This document shows positions 25,508-35,500 of a stretch of DNA of 64,000 bases, in pieces. The number at the start of each line of letters is the position of its first letter. Position 1 is the stretch's first letter. Source of the DNA: Urbifossiella limnaea (GTDB lineage Bacteria; Planctomycetota; Planctomycetia; Gemmatales; Gemmataceae). The notes under the pieces were generated by a model. That model searched no databases. It worked only from the letters and a program-made list of their open reading frames with translations, and was not told where the DNA came from. Position numbers and translations under genes: made by a program. The stretch is from assembly GCF_007747215.1 (NCBI RefSeq), contig NZ_CP036273.1, positions 3,270,322 through 3,334,321 of the forward strand, in the 5' to 3' direction.

Positions 25508-26938
25508 ATGCCGCACCCGCTGTTCACCCCCGAAGTCCGGATGATGCTCCAGGAGCGGAGCGACGCCGGGCTGCGCGAGTTTTGCGAGTCGCTCCATCCG
25601 GCCACCGTCGCCGAGGCGCTGGACGACGACTTCACCCCCGAGCAGGTGTGGGAGGCGATCAGCCACGCCGACATCCGCACCCAGGCGTCGGTGTTCGAGT
25701 ACCTGCCGCCGGCCCGGCAGGTCGAGATGATCGAGAAGGCCCGCCCGCAGGTCGGCCAGCTGCTCGGCAAGATGTCCCACGACGACCGCGTCGATCTCGT
25801 CCGCCGCCTCCCGGAGGACGTTCACGAGAAGCTGCTCCGGCTGGTGGACGAGGCCGACCGCCGCGACATCGCCACCCTCGGCCAGTACGGCGCGGACACC
25901 GTCGGCGCGATGATGACGACCGACTACGCCTGGCTCCCCGGCACCCTGACCGCGGCCGAGGCCATCGACCAACTCCGCCAGCAAGCCCCCGACCGCGAGA
26001 CGATCTACTACGTGTACGTCCTCGACGAGGCGGCCCGGAAGCCCGACGGCACGCTCGCCCCGCGGCGGCTCCTCGGCGTGGTGTCGCTGCGCGACCTGAT
26101 CCTCGCCCCGCGGCACGCCCTGATCCGAGACCTGATGGAGAGCGAGGTCGAGGCCTTGCGGTACGACGAGGACCGGGAGGCGGTGGCGAAGCTGTTCGCG
26201 CGGTACGACCTCATCGCCGTGCCGGTCGTGGACGACCGGTTCGGCCTCCTCGGCATCGTCACCCACGACGACGTGCTCGACGTCGTCCAGGCCGAGGCGA
26301 CGGAGGACTTGCAACGACAGGCCGGCGTCGGCCGTATCGAGGGGACCTACCTGGAGGCGTCGTTCCGGCAGGTGTGGCTGAGCCGGGCCGTGTGGCTGGT
26401 GTTTCTATTCCTCATGCAGATGGTCACGATCAACGTGATGGCCCATTACGAGGGAAAGCTCGACGGCGGGGCGGGGCGGCCCGACGGCCGCGGGCTGGCG
26501 TTCCTGATCGTGTTCATCCCGCTGTGCCTGTCGGTGGGCGGGAACGCCGGCTCGCAGGCCTCGACGCTCGTAACCCGTGCGCTGGCGCTCGAACAGATTC
26601 GGGCGCGGGACTGGCTGCGGGTGTTCCGCCGGGAACTGCTCATGGCTCTCGCCCTCGCCGCGGCGCTCGGCGTCCTTTCGGTCGCGCGAACGTACTGGTT
26701 CACGCCCACGGACGTGCTGGTGAAGGTGCCCGACGACGGGTTCTGGAGCCTGGTGTGGGTGGTGACGTTTTCCGTCATGGGCATCTGCCTGACCGGCGCG
26801 CTCGTCGGCGCTATGCTGCCGCTCGGAATCAAGTCGATCGGGTGGGACCCGGCACTGATGTCCGGGCCGCTCATCGCCACGCTGTCGGACGTGCTCGGCA
26901 TCATCATCTACTTCAGCATCATCGGCCTGTTCTTCTGA
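25508..26938 (+). CDS. mgtE: Magnesium transporter MgtE
   Basis: Mg2+-gated channel in the inner membrane. The 476 residues show the usual order: MgtE N domain (LHPATVAEALDDDFTPEQVWEAI..., residues about 30-130), two CBS domains (about 135-260: TTDYAWLPGTLTAAEAIDQLR and LIAVPVVDDRFGLLGIVTHDDVLDV), a plug helix, and five C-terminal membrane segments including VFIPLCLSVGGNAGSQAST, the pore-signature region. An AGGAGG ribosome site precedes the start by a few bases. A second Mg2+ system, CorA, is at 36.9 kb. Confidence 0.95.
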   Translation: MPHPLFTPEVRMMLQERSDAGLREFCESLHPATVAEALDDDFTPEQVWEAISHADIRTQASVFEYLPPARQVEMIEKARPQVGQLLGKMSHDDRVDLVRRLPEDVHEKLLRLVDEADRRDIATLGQYGADTVGAMMTTDYAWLPGTLTAAEAIDQLRQQAPDRETIYYVYVLDEAARKPDGTLAPRRLLGVVSLRDLILAPRHALIRDLMESEVEALRYDEDREAVAKLFARYDLIAVPVVDDRFGLLGIVTHDDVLDVVQAEATEDLQRQAGVGRIEGTYLEASFRQVWLSRAVWLVFLFLMQMVTINVMAHYEGKLDGGAGRPDGRGLAFLIVFIPLCLSVGGNAGSQASTLVTRALALEQIRARDWLRVFRRELLMALALAAALGVLSVARTYWFTPTDVLVKVPDDGFWSLVWVVTFSVMGICLTGALVGAMLPLGIKSIGWDPALMSGPLIATLSDVLGIIIYFSIIGLFF

Positions 26939-26945
26939 TCCCCTT

Positions 26946-27575
26946 TCATCCCTTTGCAGCAGTCCCCTGGCCCGAGACGATCACGCGCCTCCCCTCGACC
27001 CGCACCAGGCGGTTGGCGATCAGCCGCACCGCCTCGGGGTAAGCCTCGCACTCGGCCGCGGACACCCGCGCGGCGAGCGAGTCTGGCGTGTCCTCGCCCA
27101 GCACCGGCACGCACTTCTGTACCAGCACGGGGCCGGTGTCGTAAGTGTCGTCGGCGAAATGGACGGTGCAGCCGCTCACCTTCGCGCCGTAGGCCAGCAC
27201 TGCCTCGTGGACGTGCCGGCCGTACATGCCGTGGCCGCCGAACGCCGGTAGCAGCGAGGGGTGGATGTTCAGCACGCGGCCGCGGTAGTCGGGTGGGATC
27301 GGCAGGAGGTGGAGCCAGCCGGCGAAGCATACTAGCTCGGGGGCGAAGCCGCGGGCGGCGTCCCACACGCGCTCGGCGAACCCCGGCCCGCGTGCCGCCA
27401 CCGTCGCCGGCACGCCGGCCCGCCTCGCCCGCTCGACCCCGAACGCGTCCGACCGACTCGATACCACGCCGACCACTCGGGCGGGGAGTGAGCCGTCCGC
27501 GCAGCGATCCAGTAGGTTTTGCAAGGTAGTGCCGCCGCCGCTGACGAAGCAGACGAGGCGCAACGGGTCGGGCAT
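26946..27575 (-). CDS. purN: Phosphoribosylglycinamide formyltransferase
   Basis: Transfers formyl from 10-formyl-THF to GAR in purine synthesis. The 209 residues carry VSGGGTTLQNLLD (phosphate loop), FAGWLHLL, VLNIHPSLLPAFGG with catalytic Asn and His, and CTVHFADDTYDTGPVL with the catalytic aspartate. It converges on mgtE with a 7-bp gap and is divergent from the 1307-residue gene. purD is 30 kb away, so the pathway is dispersed. Confidence 0.95.
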   Translation of the reverse strand: MPDPLRLVCFVSGGGTTLQNLLDRCADGSLPARVVGVVSSRSDAFGVERARRAGVPATVAARGPGFAERVWDAARGFAPELVCFAGWLHLLPIPPDYRGRVLNIHPSLLPAFGGHGMYGRHVHEAVLAYGAKVSGCTVHFADDTYDTGPVLVQKCVPVLGEDTPDSLAARVSAAECEAYPEAVRLIANRLVRVEGRRVIVSGQGTAAKG

Positions 27576-27664
27576 CGGGGGCCGCCGGGCTTGGGGAATC
27601 GACGCGGGTGTTTTATGCTATCAGGGAACGGGGTTGACCCCCGGGCGAAAGGACCGACCCGCGG

Positions 27665-30600
27665 ATGGACGGCATCTACCCCGAGCTGGCCCGCCGGACC
27701 GACCCGGCCAAGCTCCTCGGCTACCTCAACTTCTCCGACGGCCGCCCCGACCCCCGCTTCCAGAAGGGGCTCGCGGACGGTTACGCGCTGCTGCACGAGC
27801 ACGGCGACGCCGCGCCGTGGCTCACGCTCCTCGACTGGCTCGGCCGAACACTTGGCGACCTGGCCGCGTCCGGCGCCGCCGCGTTCCGCGACACCGCGCA
27901 GGCCTCCGGCGTTCTCGCCGCGGCGGTGCTCCTGCCGCAGGCGTACCGCGACCACCACGCCGACCTGCTCGCCCACCAGCCGGACGCGGAGCTGTTCACG
28001 CCGTTTTTCCTGGCCCGCGGCTTCGAGGCCATCCTGCGACACGGGGCGCCGTGGGACGTCGCAGGTGCCGTCCGCGCGCTGAACGACTTCGTCGGCTACC
28101 GGCCGATAGCCGTCCTGGAGACGCGCCCGAACACGGACTTCTACCCGCACGAGAAGGTGCGCCCGATCCCGCTCTACCTCAAGGGCGCGGGCGTTGCTCC
28201 GGGGCGCTACGCCGACCTACTTCGGCCGGCTCTCGAACTTCTGGCGCAGACCGCGCCCGAGCTACTGGACGAGGCCTGCTTCGACCCCGAACGGATGGAC
28301 GAGCTCGCCTTCGACCCGCGCGCCCACGACCACTTCCATCCAATCAACAAGCGGCCGAACGTGCTGTTCGGTGAGTGGGACCCGCACACCATCGACGCGA
28401 AAGGGTTCTACCGGCGGTTCGTGCTACGTCAGATGACCCTTGACACGCTCTTGACGTGGGTTCACCCGCCGGCTGGCGTGGCTGTCGGTGACCGCGGCGA
28501 GCGGCTGTTCGAGGCGTCGGCCGTACTCGCCGGAACGATCCTGATGGGCGCCGGCGTCAGTGGCTCCGGGCCGACTACCTACGACTCCACAGTCACGTTA
28601 TCGAAGCTCGTGCCGCGCATCGCCCGCTACCGCGACGGGTTCTACAAGAAACTGCTCGCCAACCTCCCGGGCGCACACGGCGACCGACTTCGCGAGGAGG
28701 CGGAGACGCGGAAGCAGCCGTTCGCCGGGGTCCGGCAGTACCTCAACCAGGCCATCGCCACCCAGCGCGCGGCCCACCTCCAAGACCGTCGACTCGCGCA
28801 GTTGTTCGGCGCGATGGGCTACCCGTTCGCGGCCCGGGAGCAGGCGAAGAAGATTGCCGCGCCCGCGGTCCGCGTCGGGACCGAGGTCCGCGTCCGGCAG
28901 ACGGAAGCCGACTTCGCGACCGACCGCGGCGAACTCGATGAAGCGGCCCGGCTGCTCGGCGAGGTCGAAGACCTGCTGCGCCGCGGCATCGACTGTGGGG
29001 CCGTACTCGACCCGTGGAACGTGCTCGGCTACCAGGGGCTGTTCCCGATCTTCCCCGGCCGCGAGGATACCGTCCGCGACCCGCGCGCGGAGGAACTGAT
29101 CCACACCGTCGGTCGGCAGTTCGACCTGTACGCGAAGGCCGTCAGCGCGGCCGCGGTCGCCGGCGACTCCACGATCCACAACCGGCTCGACCGGGCGATG
29201 CGCGCCCTGGCCGAGTGGTGGGACCGATTCGCCACCTGCACCGTGACCGACCTGCCGCGCATCCACGGCGGCGAACGCGCCGACGCCGCCGGGCACGTCG
29301 CCGCGGCCCTGGCGGCGTGGTCGAGGCGCGACCCGGGCGGGAACGACCTGGCCTTCTGGCGTCAGCACCGCGACGGCTTCACGAGCCCCGCCGCGTTCGC
29401 GCAGGTGATTGCCGCACTGCTCCGCCACGAGGAGTGGAAGGCCGGCATGGGCCTCCTCATGACGTGGCTGTCCGAGAGTGACGCGGTGCCGCTCGAAGAC
29501 CCGTCCGCGTCGTTCGACGACTTGGCCGAGAGGTGGCTGACCGGCGTCGTTGGAACGACTACCTTTCCGCCGGCCGAGCGCGCCGCGCTCGTGCGCCGCT
29601 TCTTCGAGCTGTTGGAGGTGAACGCGGAGGACAAGTTCACGCCCGCCGATGAGTGGCTGCCGGGTGTCGTGGCCCCTCACGATGAGAATGACGAGGACGA
29701 TGAGGACGACGACACGTTCGCGTCGGCCTACGAGGGGATGACGTTTCAGGACTCGGCCGACGACGGCGAGGAGGGTTCGGTCGCGGACGGCGCCCCGCAG
29801 TCGGTCGGTGACTTCCCGCTGGAGGGCGAGGCGAATGACCTGGAAACCCGGCTCAAATTCTTCCACATGGTCGCACGGCTCTGGCGCGTCGCGGCCCGCC
29901 CGGAAGTGTGGGGCCGCGGCGACCCGGCCGCCCACGACACGCTCGCCGGCTGGCTCGGCTCGGCTCGACGCAGCCGGGCGGCGTTCGCGCGATTCCTGGA
30001 TCGGGTGCGCGAGATCGCCGTCCCCGAGCCGATCGGCGGGCACGAGGGGATGATCGAATTCGACCGCCGCCGCGCCCTGAAGGGACACCTGCTCGATCTC
30101 GGCGTCGCGACTTGTGTCGAAGCGGGGCGAGCGGCACTGGCGCTGTCCGCCGTACTCGCCGCGGGTGGTGAGCTGCCCGCTCCCGGCGGGGCCACTCCCG
30201 AGGCGGCCGACGACCCCGCCGCACCGCCGGACTGGGAACCCCTGCTGATCCCGGTCGAGCGCGCCGTGGCGACGCGAGACGCGGCTCAGGTGCGGCGGCT
30301 GTTGCCGGCGTTCGTCGCCCGTTTCCGCGGCGAGCCGCTCCTGTACTGCCCGCCGTCGGACGGGGGCCAACCCGCCCCGGTGCTCCGGGCGCAGACCGCG
30401 CTGCACGCCCTCGAGGACCTGCTGACGCGGCTGCCCCGGCTCGGCCTACTCCGCGAGACGTTCCACCTCACGAAGCTGGGCCGCACGATGGAGTGGAACA
30501 GCCCGCCGACCGGCCGCCGGGTCAGTAGCTTCGACCAGTTGTTCCGCACCGCCCTGGTCGGCGTCGTCGACACCCTGTTGGCGTCGGCCCCGGCGTGGGG

Positions 30601-31588
30601 CAAGGACGGCGCCCCGGACGGCCCGCTCGCCGCGATGCTGTTCCGCATCGCCGACGAGTTCCAGAAGCTGTGGGTCGAGCACAGCCAGTCGCTGCGGCTC
30701 TCGGTGCTGGAAGCCGTGACCGACGAGGCCGACTGGGAGGCGGTCCGCGGGTTCGTCGCGCGGTACGGCAGCGACCTGTTCACGGTTCCGTTCCTGGGCC
30801 TGTCGAACATGCGCGGCATCCTGGCCCGCGGCGTGGGGCCGTGGCTCGACCACGAGGCCGAGTTCGCCGACCCCGACCGCCGCCCACGGCTCGTGGACGA
30901 CTGGGAAGAGGGGAAGCTCGACAAGCCACGGACGGCGCGCGCGGCGGAGTTGGTGCTGCAGGCGCTGGTCGAGCACTACGACGAGTACCGCGACTACAAC
31001 ACCACGACGACGCAGAGCGACTACGGGGAGAACATCCACATCCTCCTGGACTTCCTGCGGCTGAAGGTGAAGTACGACCGCGCCGCGTGGCGGATGCGGC
31101 CGTTCGCGCTGGCCCACGAGGTGCTGTGCCGCCGCGGCCAGGACGTGCTCGCGGCCCGCTGGCGCGAGACGATCCAGGGCCGCACGCAGAAGCTCGCCGA
31201 GGAACTGCTCGAGGAACTGGGCAAGCGCGAGACGCGCTACGCGGTCCGGTTGCGGACCGTGCGCGACCGGCTCGAGGAGCGGTTCCTCCTGCCACTAGAG
31301 ATCGACCGCGCGGCGGCTCAGGTCGGCCCCGCGGCCGAGGCGGCGAGGGCCGGCGAGGCCGAGGACGGCCCGGCGTTCGTGCGGCTGCTCGTGGCGATGT
31401 CGCCGTTGCGGGACACGGTCAGCGGCGTGGGGCTGGAGGTGCCGGTGTGGGTGCGGCGGCTCGAGGACGCGTTGCGCCAGTCGCGCGACCCGGACGCCGC
31501 GGACGCGGCCGACACGGTGCCTCTGCCGCTCGACTTCGCGGATCTGAAGAAGCAAATCCAGGAGTGGGACCGGCCGCTGGGGGAGTGA
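27665..31588 (+). CDS. Very large cytoplasmic protein of unknown function (1307 aa)
   Basis: I do not recognise this protein. It starts at ATG 27665 (MDGIYPELARRTDPAKLLGYLNFSDGRPDP) and has no signal peptide or membrane segment. It is mostly helical in composition, with a highly acidic stretch at about residues 670-705 (HDENDEDDEDDDTF) that separates an N-terminal half from a C-terminal half rich in RLL/ALE patterns. No P-loop, nuclease or protease signature is obvious. Codon use matches the neighbours, so it is not an obvious import. It stands alone, divergent from purN. I suspect a lineage-restricted planctomycete family. Confidence 0.75.
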   Translation: MDGIYPELARRTDPAKLLGYLNFSDGRPDPRFQKGLADGYALLHEHGDAAPWLTLLDWLGRTLGDLAASGAAAFRDTAQASGVLAAAVLLPQAYRDHHADLLAHQPDAELFTPFFLARGFEAILRHGAPWDVAGAVRALNDFVGYRPIAVLETRPNTDFYPHEKVRPIPLYLKGAGVAPGRYADLLRPALELLAQTAPELLDEACFDPERMDELAFDPRAHDHFHPINKRPNVLFGEWDPHTIDAKGFYRRFVLRQMTLDTLLTWVHPPAGVAVGDRGERLFEASAVLAGTILMGAGVSGSGPTTYDSTVTLSKLVPRIARYRDGFYKKLLANLPGAHGDRLREEAETRKQPFAGVRQYLNQAIATQRAAHLQDRRLAQLFGAMGYPFAAREQAKKIAAPAVRVGTEVRVRQTEADFATDRGELDEAARLLGEVEDLLRRGIDCGAVLDPWNVLGYQGLFPIFPGREDTVRDPRAEELIHTVGRQFDLYAKAVSAAAVAGDSTIHNRLDRAMRALAEWWDRFATCTVTDLPRIHGGERADAAGHVAAALAAWSRRDPGGNDLAFWRQHRDGFTSPAAFAQVIAALLRHEEWKAGMGLLMTWLSESDAVPLEDPSASFDDLAERWLTGVVGTTTFPPAERAALVRRFFELLEVNAEDKFTPADEWLPGVVAPHDENDEDDEDDDTFASAYEGMTFQDSADDGEEGSVADGAPQSVGDFPLEGEANDLETRLKFFHMVARLWRVAARPEVWGRGDPAAHDTLAGWLGSARRSRAAFARFLDRVREIAVPEPIGGHEGMIEFDRRRALKGHLLDLGVATCVEAGRAALALSAVLAAGGELPAPGGATPEAADDPAAPPDWEPLLIPVERAVATRDAAQVRRLLPAFVARFRGEPLLYCPPSDGGQPAPVLRAQTALHALEDLLTRLPRLGLLRETFHLTKLGRTMEWNSPPTGRRVSSFDQLFRTALVGVVDTLLASAPAWGKDGAPDGPLAAMLFRIADEFQKLWVEHSQSLRLSVLEAVTDEADWEAVRGFVARYGSDLFTVPFLGLSNMRGILARGVGPWLDHEAEFADPDRRPRLVDDWEEGKLDKPRTARAAELVLQALVEHYDEYRDYNTTTTQSDYGENIHILLDFLRLKVKYDRAAWRMRPFALAHEVLCRRGQDVLAARWRETIQGRTQKLAEELLEELGKRETRYAVRLRTVRDRLEERFLLPLEIDRAAAQVGPAAEAARAGEAEDGPAFVRLLVAMSPLRDTVSGVGLEVPVWVRRLEDALRQSRDPDAADAADTVPLPLDFADLKKQIQEWDRPLGE

Positions 31589-31645
31589 GAGGGCTGGGTA
31601 TCGGCGGCGGCGGTGCTACGCCGCCGGCTGTGAAATCCAGTTCCG

Positions 31646-32305
31646 TCACCACGGCTTTTCCATCATCGACACGATCTGAATCGCCATCGCGTTCACGGCC
31701 CGCTGCTCGGCCGTCGTGCTCGATTCGCCCAACTCGGGCAGCTCGCGGCCCGTCGCTACCAGCCGCGTCGGAGGGGCAAACTGCACCACCTCCGGGGGCG
31801 GCGGGGTGGGATTGGTCGGGTCGAACACCGGTGGCGCGTCGCCCGGAATCACCGGCACGCCCGCCGGCCCCGGCTGCCGCCCGCGCTTCGGCGCGGAGAG
31901 AATCTCCCCGCTCCGCAGGTCTCGCCACAGCACGTCCACGCTGAGCACCAGGTCGGCTTCGCGGATCAAGTTCTGAAGATTACGATTCAGCACCGACTTG
32001 TCGATGCCCACGACGTTGGCCTGCAACTCGGTGTCCGCCCGCTCCGGGTCGGAAACCACTTTGAACCGCGTCCGCCGGCCGATTTCACGGACCACGGCAC
32101 GCTGCAGATCGAGTTCGAGCCCGCGGTACGGCCCAGTCTGGAACGCCCGGTTCGTAAATGTCGGGACGTACACCGTGTGGATGTTGCAGTCGTAGAGGGC
32201 GTCGGCACCGAGCTTGTAGCCGAACACGGTCGGCGCACCGCCCTGGCAGCCGACGGCCACGGCGAGGACGATGACCCCGCCGACGGCGGGGAGCGTGCGG
32301 GTCAT
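31646..32305 (-). CDS. lptE: LptE-like LPS-assembly lipoprotein
   Basis: A 219-residue lipoprotein; the signal ends in VAVGC with lipidated C20. The mature part fits the LptE fold: VFGYKLGADALYDCNIHTVYVPTFTNRAF, then AVVREIGRRTRFKVVSDPERADTELQANVVGI and ADLVLSVDVLWRDLRSGEIL. LptE plugs the LptD outer-membrane translocon. A proline-rich insertion (about 145-175) is unusual. It is the last gene of recO-bamD-like-lptE, 15 bp after the preceding stop. The call rests on size, lipobox and motif style. Confidence 0.75.
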   Translation of the reverse strand: MTRTLPAVGGVIVLAVAVGCQGGAPTVFGYKLGADALYDCNIHTVYVPTFTNRAFQTGPYRGLELDLQRAVVREIGRRTRFKVVSDPERADTELQANVVGIDKSVLNRNLQNLIREADLVLSVDVLWRDLRSGEILSAPKRGRQPGPAGVPVIPGDAPPVFDPTNPTPPPPEVVQFAPPTRLVATGRELPELGESSTTAEQRAVNAMAIQIVSMMEKPW

Positions 32306-32320
32306 GCGGGCCTCGCCGGG

Positions 32321-33556
32321 TCAGGGGGCGGCGTTATAGCCGGGCAACGTCGCGGGCTGCCTGACGGGGGCCGTCGGGGCGGCCGTCGGCGCGTCCGTGG
32401 GTAGAGCCTCGGGCTGCACCACGTTCGGTCGGCCCATCAGTTCGTCCCACTTCGCTTGCAGCACACGGATGGGATCGGTCCCCGGCGGCGTGCGGCCCTC
32501 GGCGATCGTCCGCATCAGGAATTCTTTGCGCTCCGTGGCCAGGTCGGCGTAACGGGTGCCGGCGTAGCGACGGCGGACGAGTTCGTAGTAGAACACGGCC
32601 GAGCCGGGGTGCCCAGTCCGCTCGTAGAACCGGGCCGTCTCAAAATCCTTCTCGGCCTGCTGGAACCGGATGGCGAAGCGGGCCCGGGTCATCCGCTCGG
32701 CCATGGCCGGGTCCTGGGTGATCTCGGGCACCGTCGCCTCGGCCATCTGAACGAGGTGGAGCGCCTCCGCGCACTTGCGGCCGTCGTAGATGGCGCCGCC
32801 GGTGGCGTTGTTCTTCGCCTGCACGGCGTAGGCGATGGCCTGCGGCCGCCACCGGCTGTCCGGGTGGAGCTCGACCAGCTGGCTGAAGAAGTGGTCGGCC
32901 TCGTCGAAGTTGCCGCGGACGAAGTTGACGTAGCCGCACCAGAACAGCGCCGTGTCGGCGGTCGGGCCGGTCACGTCGTGGGTGTGGATGTTCTCCAGCA
33001 CCTCGGTCGCCCGCCCCTCCTGCACCAGGAACGGCCGCGACTTGTCGAGCGGGTTGTTCCACTTCGGCGTCCACCGCATGACGCCCTTCTCCCCGGCCGC
33101 GGTGCGTGTGGTGATCTCGTCGCGGAAGTCGTCGAGCCAGTAATCGGAAATCTCGAACATCCGGGCGCACGCCTCGCGGCGGTGGGCACCGGTCGGGAAG
33201 TCCATCAGCAGGCGGTGGTAAGTGTCGACGGCGCGGGGGTAGTTGCTCTGCATCCGGTCGCACTCGGCCTGCATGAAGCGGGCGCGCTCGGCGAGCGTGG
33301 CCGGGTTGCCGGTGTTGTCGGCGAGCCGCTTGAACTTGTCACGGGCGTCGGCGTAGTTGGCGGCGGTGAACTCGCCCTCGGCCTCGGCCAGCTTTTCTTC
33401 GGCGCGGGCGTCCTCGTAGCTCTTGGAGAAGCGGAATTCGGCGACCCGCTCCTTGAACTTGGTGAAGCCCTGGCAGCCCGGGGCGACGAGGGCCACGGCC
33501 AGCGCCCCGGTGAGGAGCTGGAGCCCGCGGCACACCCGCCCGGCAGCGTCGGCCAT
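32321..33556 (-). CDS. BamD-like outer-membrane assembly lipoprotein (TPR repeats)
   Basis: A 411-residue lipoprotein with signal LALVAPGC-like end (C28 in ALVAPGC). The mature region is built of TPR-like helices: [69 protein letters not shown] and [28 protein letters not shown]. coli BamD is about 245 residues; this is longer by a C-terminal extension ending in a proline-rich tail. Position next to lptE supports an envelope-assembly role; a general TPR lipoprotein remains possible. Confidence 0.65.
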   Translation of the reverse strand: MADAAGRVCRGLQLLTGALAVALVAPGCQGFTKFKERVAEFRFSKSYEDARAEEKLAEAEGEFTAANYADARDKFKRLADNTGNPATLAERARFMQAECDRMQSNYPRAVDTYHRLLMDFPTGAHRREACARMFEISDYWLDDFRDEITTRTAAGEKGVMRWTPKWNNPLDKSRPFLVQEGRATEVLENIHTHDVTGPTADTALFWCGYVNFVRGNFDEADHFFSQLVELHPDSRWRPQAIAYAVQAKNNATGGAIYDGRKCAEALHLVQMAEATVPEITQDPAMAERMTRARFAIRFQQAEKDFETARFYERTGHPGSAVFYYELVRRRYAGTRYADLATERKEFLMRTIAEGRTPPGTDPIRVLQAKWDELMGRPNVVQPEALPTDAPTAAPTAPVRQPATLPGYNAAP

Positions 33557-33583
33557 GACCTCTCCCCCGTTTCCGTTCGGTCG

Positions 33584-34306
33584 CTACCGGTCGGTGAGGA
33601 ACCGGTGCATCCGCGGCCGGCGGCCGAGCACGAAGCTGACCACCTGCCCGAGCACCGCCCGCACTTCCGCCCGCACCGGCTCGGCCACGACCCCCGTGGC
33701 GATGGCCCGCAGGGCGTCGCCGGTGAGCGGCCGGCGGTCCGGCTGGCTTGGGCTGCACGGGGTGCAGACCACTCCGCCGGCGGCCGGGCTGAACCACACC
33801 CGCGTCACGCCCCCAGGCACGGCCTTGCCGCACCCGGTACACACGTCGAGCCGCGGGCGATAGCCGAGTTCCTTGAGCCAAACAAGCTCGAATCGCGTCA
33901 CCGCGTCGACCGGCGACTCGCCCGGTTCGCCCAACTTCCGCAGCGTGTCGAGCGCGGCGTCGAACAGCTCGGGGTGCGGGTCGTAGTCCTGCGTCCCGTC
34001 GGACAGCAACTCGGCGACGTAGTACCCGGCGTTGAGCGCCGCCAGGTTCTCGCGCAGGGCGGGGAACTGCTCCTCCATCCGCGCCTCGGTGAGCAGGTCG
34101 AGCCCGCCCTGGGCCTTCCGCAGGAACACGACGCGGCACACGGTCAGCAGGTCGAACGAACAGTCGAAGCTACTCTTGAGCCGACGGCCGCCCTTCGCCA
34201 GGCCGCGCAGCTTGCCGAACTCGCGGGTGAACAGCGTCGTGATCCGGCTGGTCTCGCTCCAGTCGGTGCCGCGGACCACGAGTGCCAACGCCTGCTCGGC
34301 CGCCAT
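33584..34306 (-). CDS. recO: DNA repair protein RecO
   Basis: Loads RecA on SSB-coated single strands with RecR. The 240 residues begin with the OB fold ([37 protein letters not shown]), followed by the helical domain and a zinc finger (C-T-G-C ... C-T-P-C, about residues 155-185). It is the first gene of a three-gene minus-strand unit with the BamD-like and LptE-like genes, and is divergent from pdxH with about 75 bp between starts. Confidence 0.93.
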   Translation of the reverse strand: MAAEQALALVVRGTDWSETSRITTLFTREFGKLRGLAKGGRRLKSSFDCSFDLLTVCRVVFLRKAQGGLDLLTEARMEEQFPALRENLAALNAGYYVAELLSDGTQDYDPHPELFDAALDTLRKLGEPGESPVDAVTRFELVWLKELGYRPRLDVCTGCGKAVPGGVTRVWFSPAAGGVVCTPCSPSQPDRRPLTGDALRAIATGVVAEPVRAEVRAVLGQVVSFVLGRRPRMHRFLTDR

Positions 34307-34381
34307 CGCTTCCCCCGGGGGTCGTTCCGTGATAGCACAGTAGAGGGGCGCGGCGAAGCCCGCCCGGCACGGAGAGGAAGC

Positions 34382-35020
34382 ATGGCGTCACTCGCGGACC
34401 TGCGGCAGGAGTACAGCGCCGGCGGCCTCTCGGAGGACGACGCCGGTCGCGACCCGTTCGCGCTCTTCCGCCGCTGGCTCGATCAGGCCATCGCCGCCGG
34501 TCTGCCGGACCCGAACGCTTTCACACTCGCCACCACAACGCCCGACGGTTGGCCGTCCGCGCGGGCCGTGTTGCTGAAGGGCCTCGACGAGCGCGGCTTC
34601 ACCTTCTTCACGAACTACGATAGCCGCAAGGGCCGCGAGCTCGAGGTTAACCCGCGTGCCGCGCTCGTCTTCCTGTGGCAGGCGGTCGAGCGGCAGGTGC
34701 GTGTCGAGGGTACGGTCGAAGTGGTGAGCGCGGCGGAGTCGGACGAGTACTACACGGTCCGCCCCCTCGGCAGTCGGCTCGGGGCGTGGGCGTCGCCGCA
34801 GAGCGTGGTGATCGCCGGCCGTGAGGTGCTGGAGCAGCAGCACGCCGAGTTGACGGCTCGCTACCCCGACGGAAACGTGCCACGGCCGCCGCACTGGGGG
34901 GGCTACCGGGTGCTGCCGCGGGTCATCGAGTTCTGGCAGGGGCGGCGGAGTCGGCTGCACGATCGCATCCGCTTCACGCGCGGCGGTGACGGGTGGGTGC
35001 GGGACCGGCTGGCGCCGTGA
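34382..35020 (+). CDS. pdxH: Pyridoxamine 5'-phosphate oxidase
   Basis: FMN enzyme that makes pyridoxal phosphate from PNP/PMP. The start is ATG 34382 ([11 protein letters not shown]), giving 212 residues; the longer open frame upstream is a shadow of recO. FMN and substrate segments are visible: [53 protein letters not shown], and the C-terminal [23 protein letters not shown], the PdxH signature. Confidence 0.95.
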   Translation: MASLADLRQEYSAGGLSEDDAGRDPFALFRRWLDQAIAAGLPDPNAFTLATTTPDGWPSARAVLLKGLDERGFTFFTNYDSRKGRELEVNPRAALVFLWQAVERQVRVEGTVEVVSAAESDEYYTVRPLGSRLGAWASPQSVVIAGREVLEQQHAELTARYPDGNVPRPPHWGGYRVLPRVIEFWQGRRSRLHDRIRFTRGGDGWVRDRLAP

Positions 35021-35027
35021 AGGGTGG

Positions 35028-35495
35028 CTACTTCTTCAACATGCACGGCCGGGCCATCACGGCCACGATCAGCGTCTCGCCGTCGCGGGTGCGGTGCGGA
35101 GTCACTACGGGGAAGAAGCGGTCGCAGGTGCAGGTGTACGTCACCTCGCCGAGCCCCGGCGGGCGGATCTTCAGCGCCACCCGGCCGTTCTCGTCGCGCG
35201 GCCGCTCCACCTTCACCTCGAGCTTCTTGCCGTCCACGAGATCGAAGCGGACGCTGTCGCCGGGGGCCACGGACTTCGCTTCCGAGGCGTGGAGCTTGAA
35301 GCCAGTCAGCGCCGCGTCGCGCTTCTGCACTTCCTTCGCCAGTTCGACGAGCCGCTCGTCCACGCTCTTATTCGCGCGGGTGGCCAGCACCGTGACGACG
35401 GTGATGCGCACCGGCTGGTCCGGCGCCGGCTGGCACTCCCGCGGCGCACACACCGCCACGAACAGCCCGGCCACGGCGAGCATCGCAGGCTCCAT
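35028..35495 (-). CDS. Small secreted protein downstream of the sigma/anti-sigma pair
   Basis: 155 residues from ATG 35495, starting with MEPAMLAVAGLFVAVCAP, a likely signal peptide. The rest is a beta-rich domain (SVRFDLVDGKKLEVKVERPRDENG, then GLGEVTYTCTCDRFFPVV) with a C-x-C pair. I do not recognise the family. Its start is 5 bp after the anti-sigma stop, so it is the third gene of a sigma-anti-sigma-effector unit and probably belongs to that regulon or signalling route. Confidence 0.6.
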   Translation of the reverse strand: MEPAMLAVAGLFVAVCAPRECQPAPDQPVRITVVTVLATRANKSVDERLVELAKEVQKRDAALTGFKLHASEAKSVAPGDSVRFDLVDGKKLEVKVERPRDENGRVALKIRPPGLGEVTYTCTCDRFFPVVTPHRTRDGETLIVAVMARPCMLKK

Positions 35496-35500
35496 TCGGG

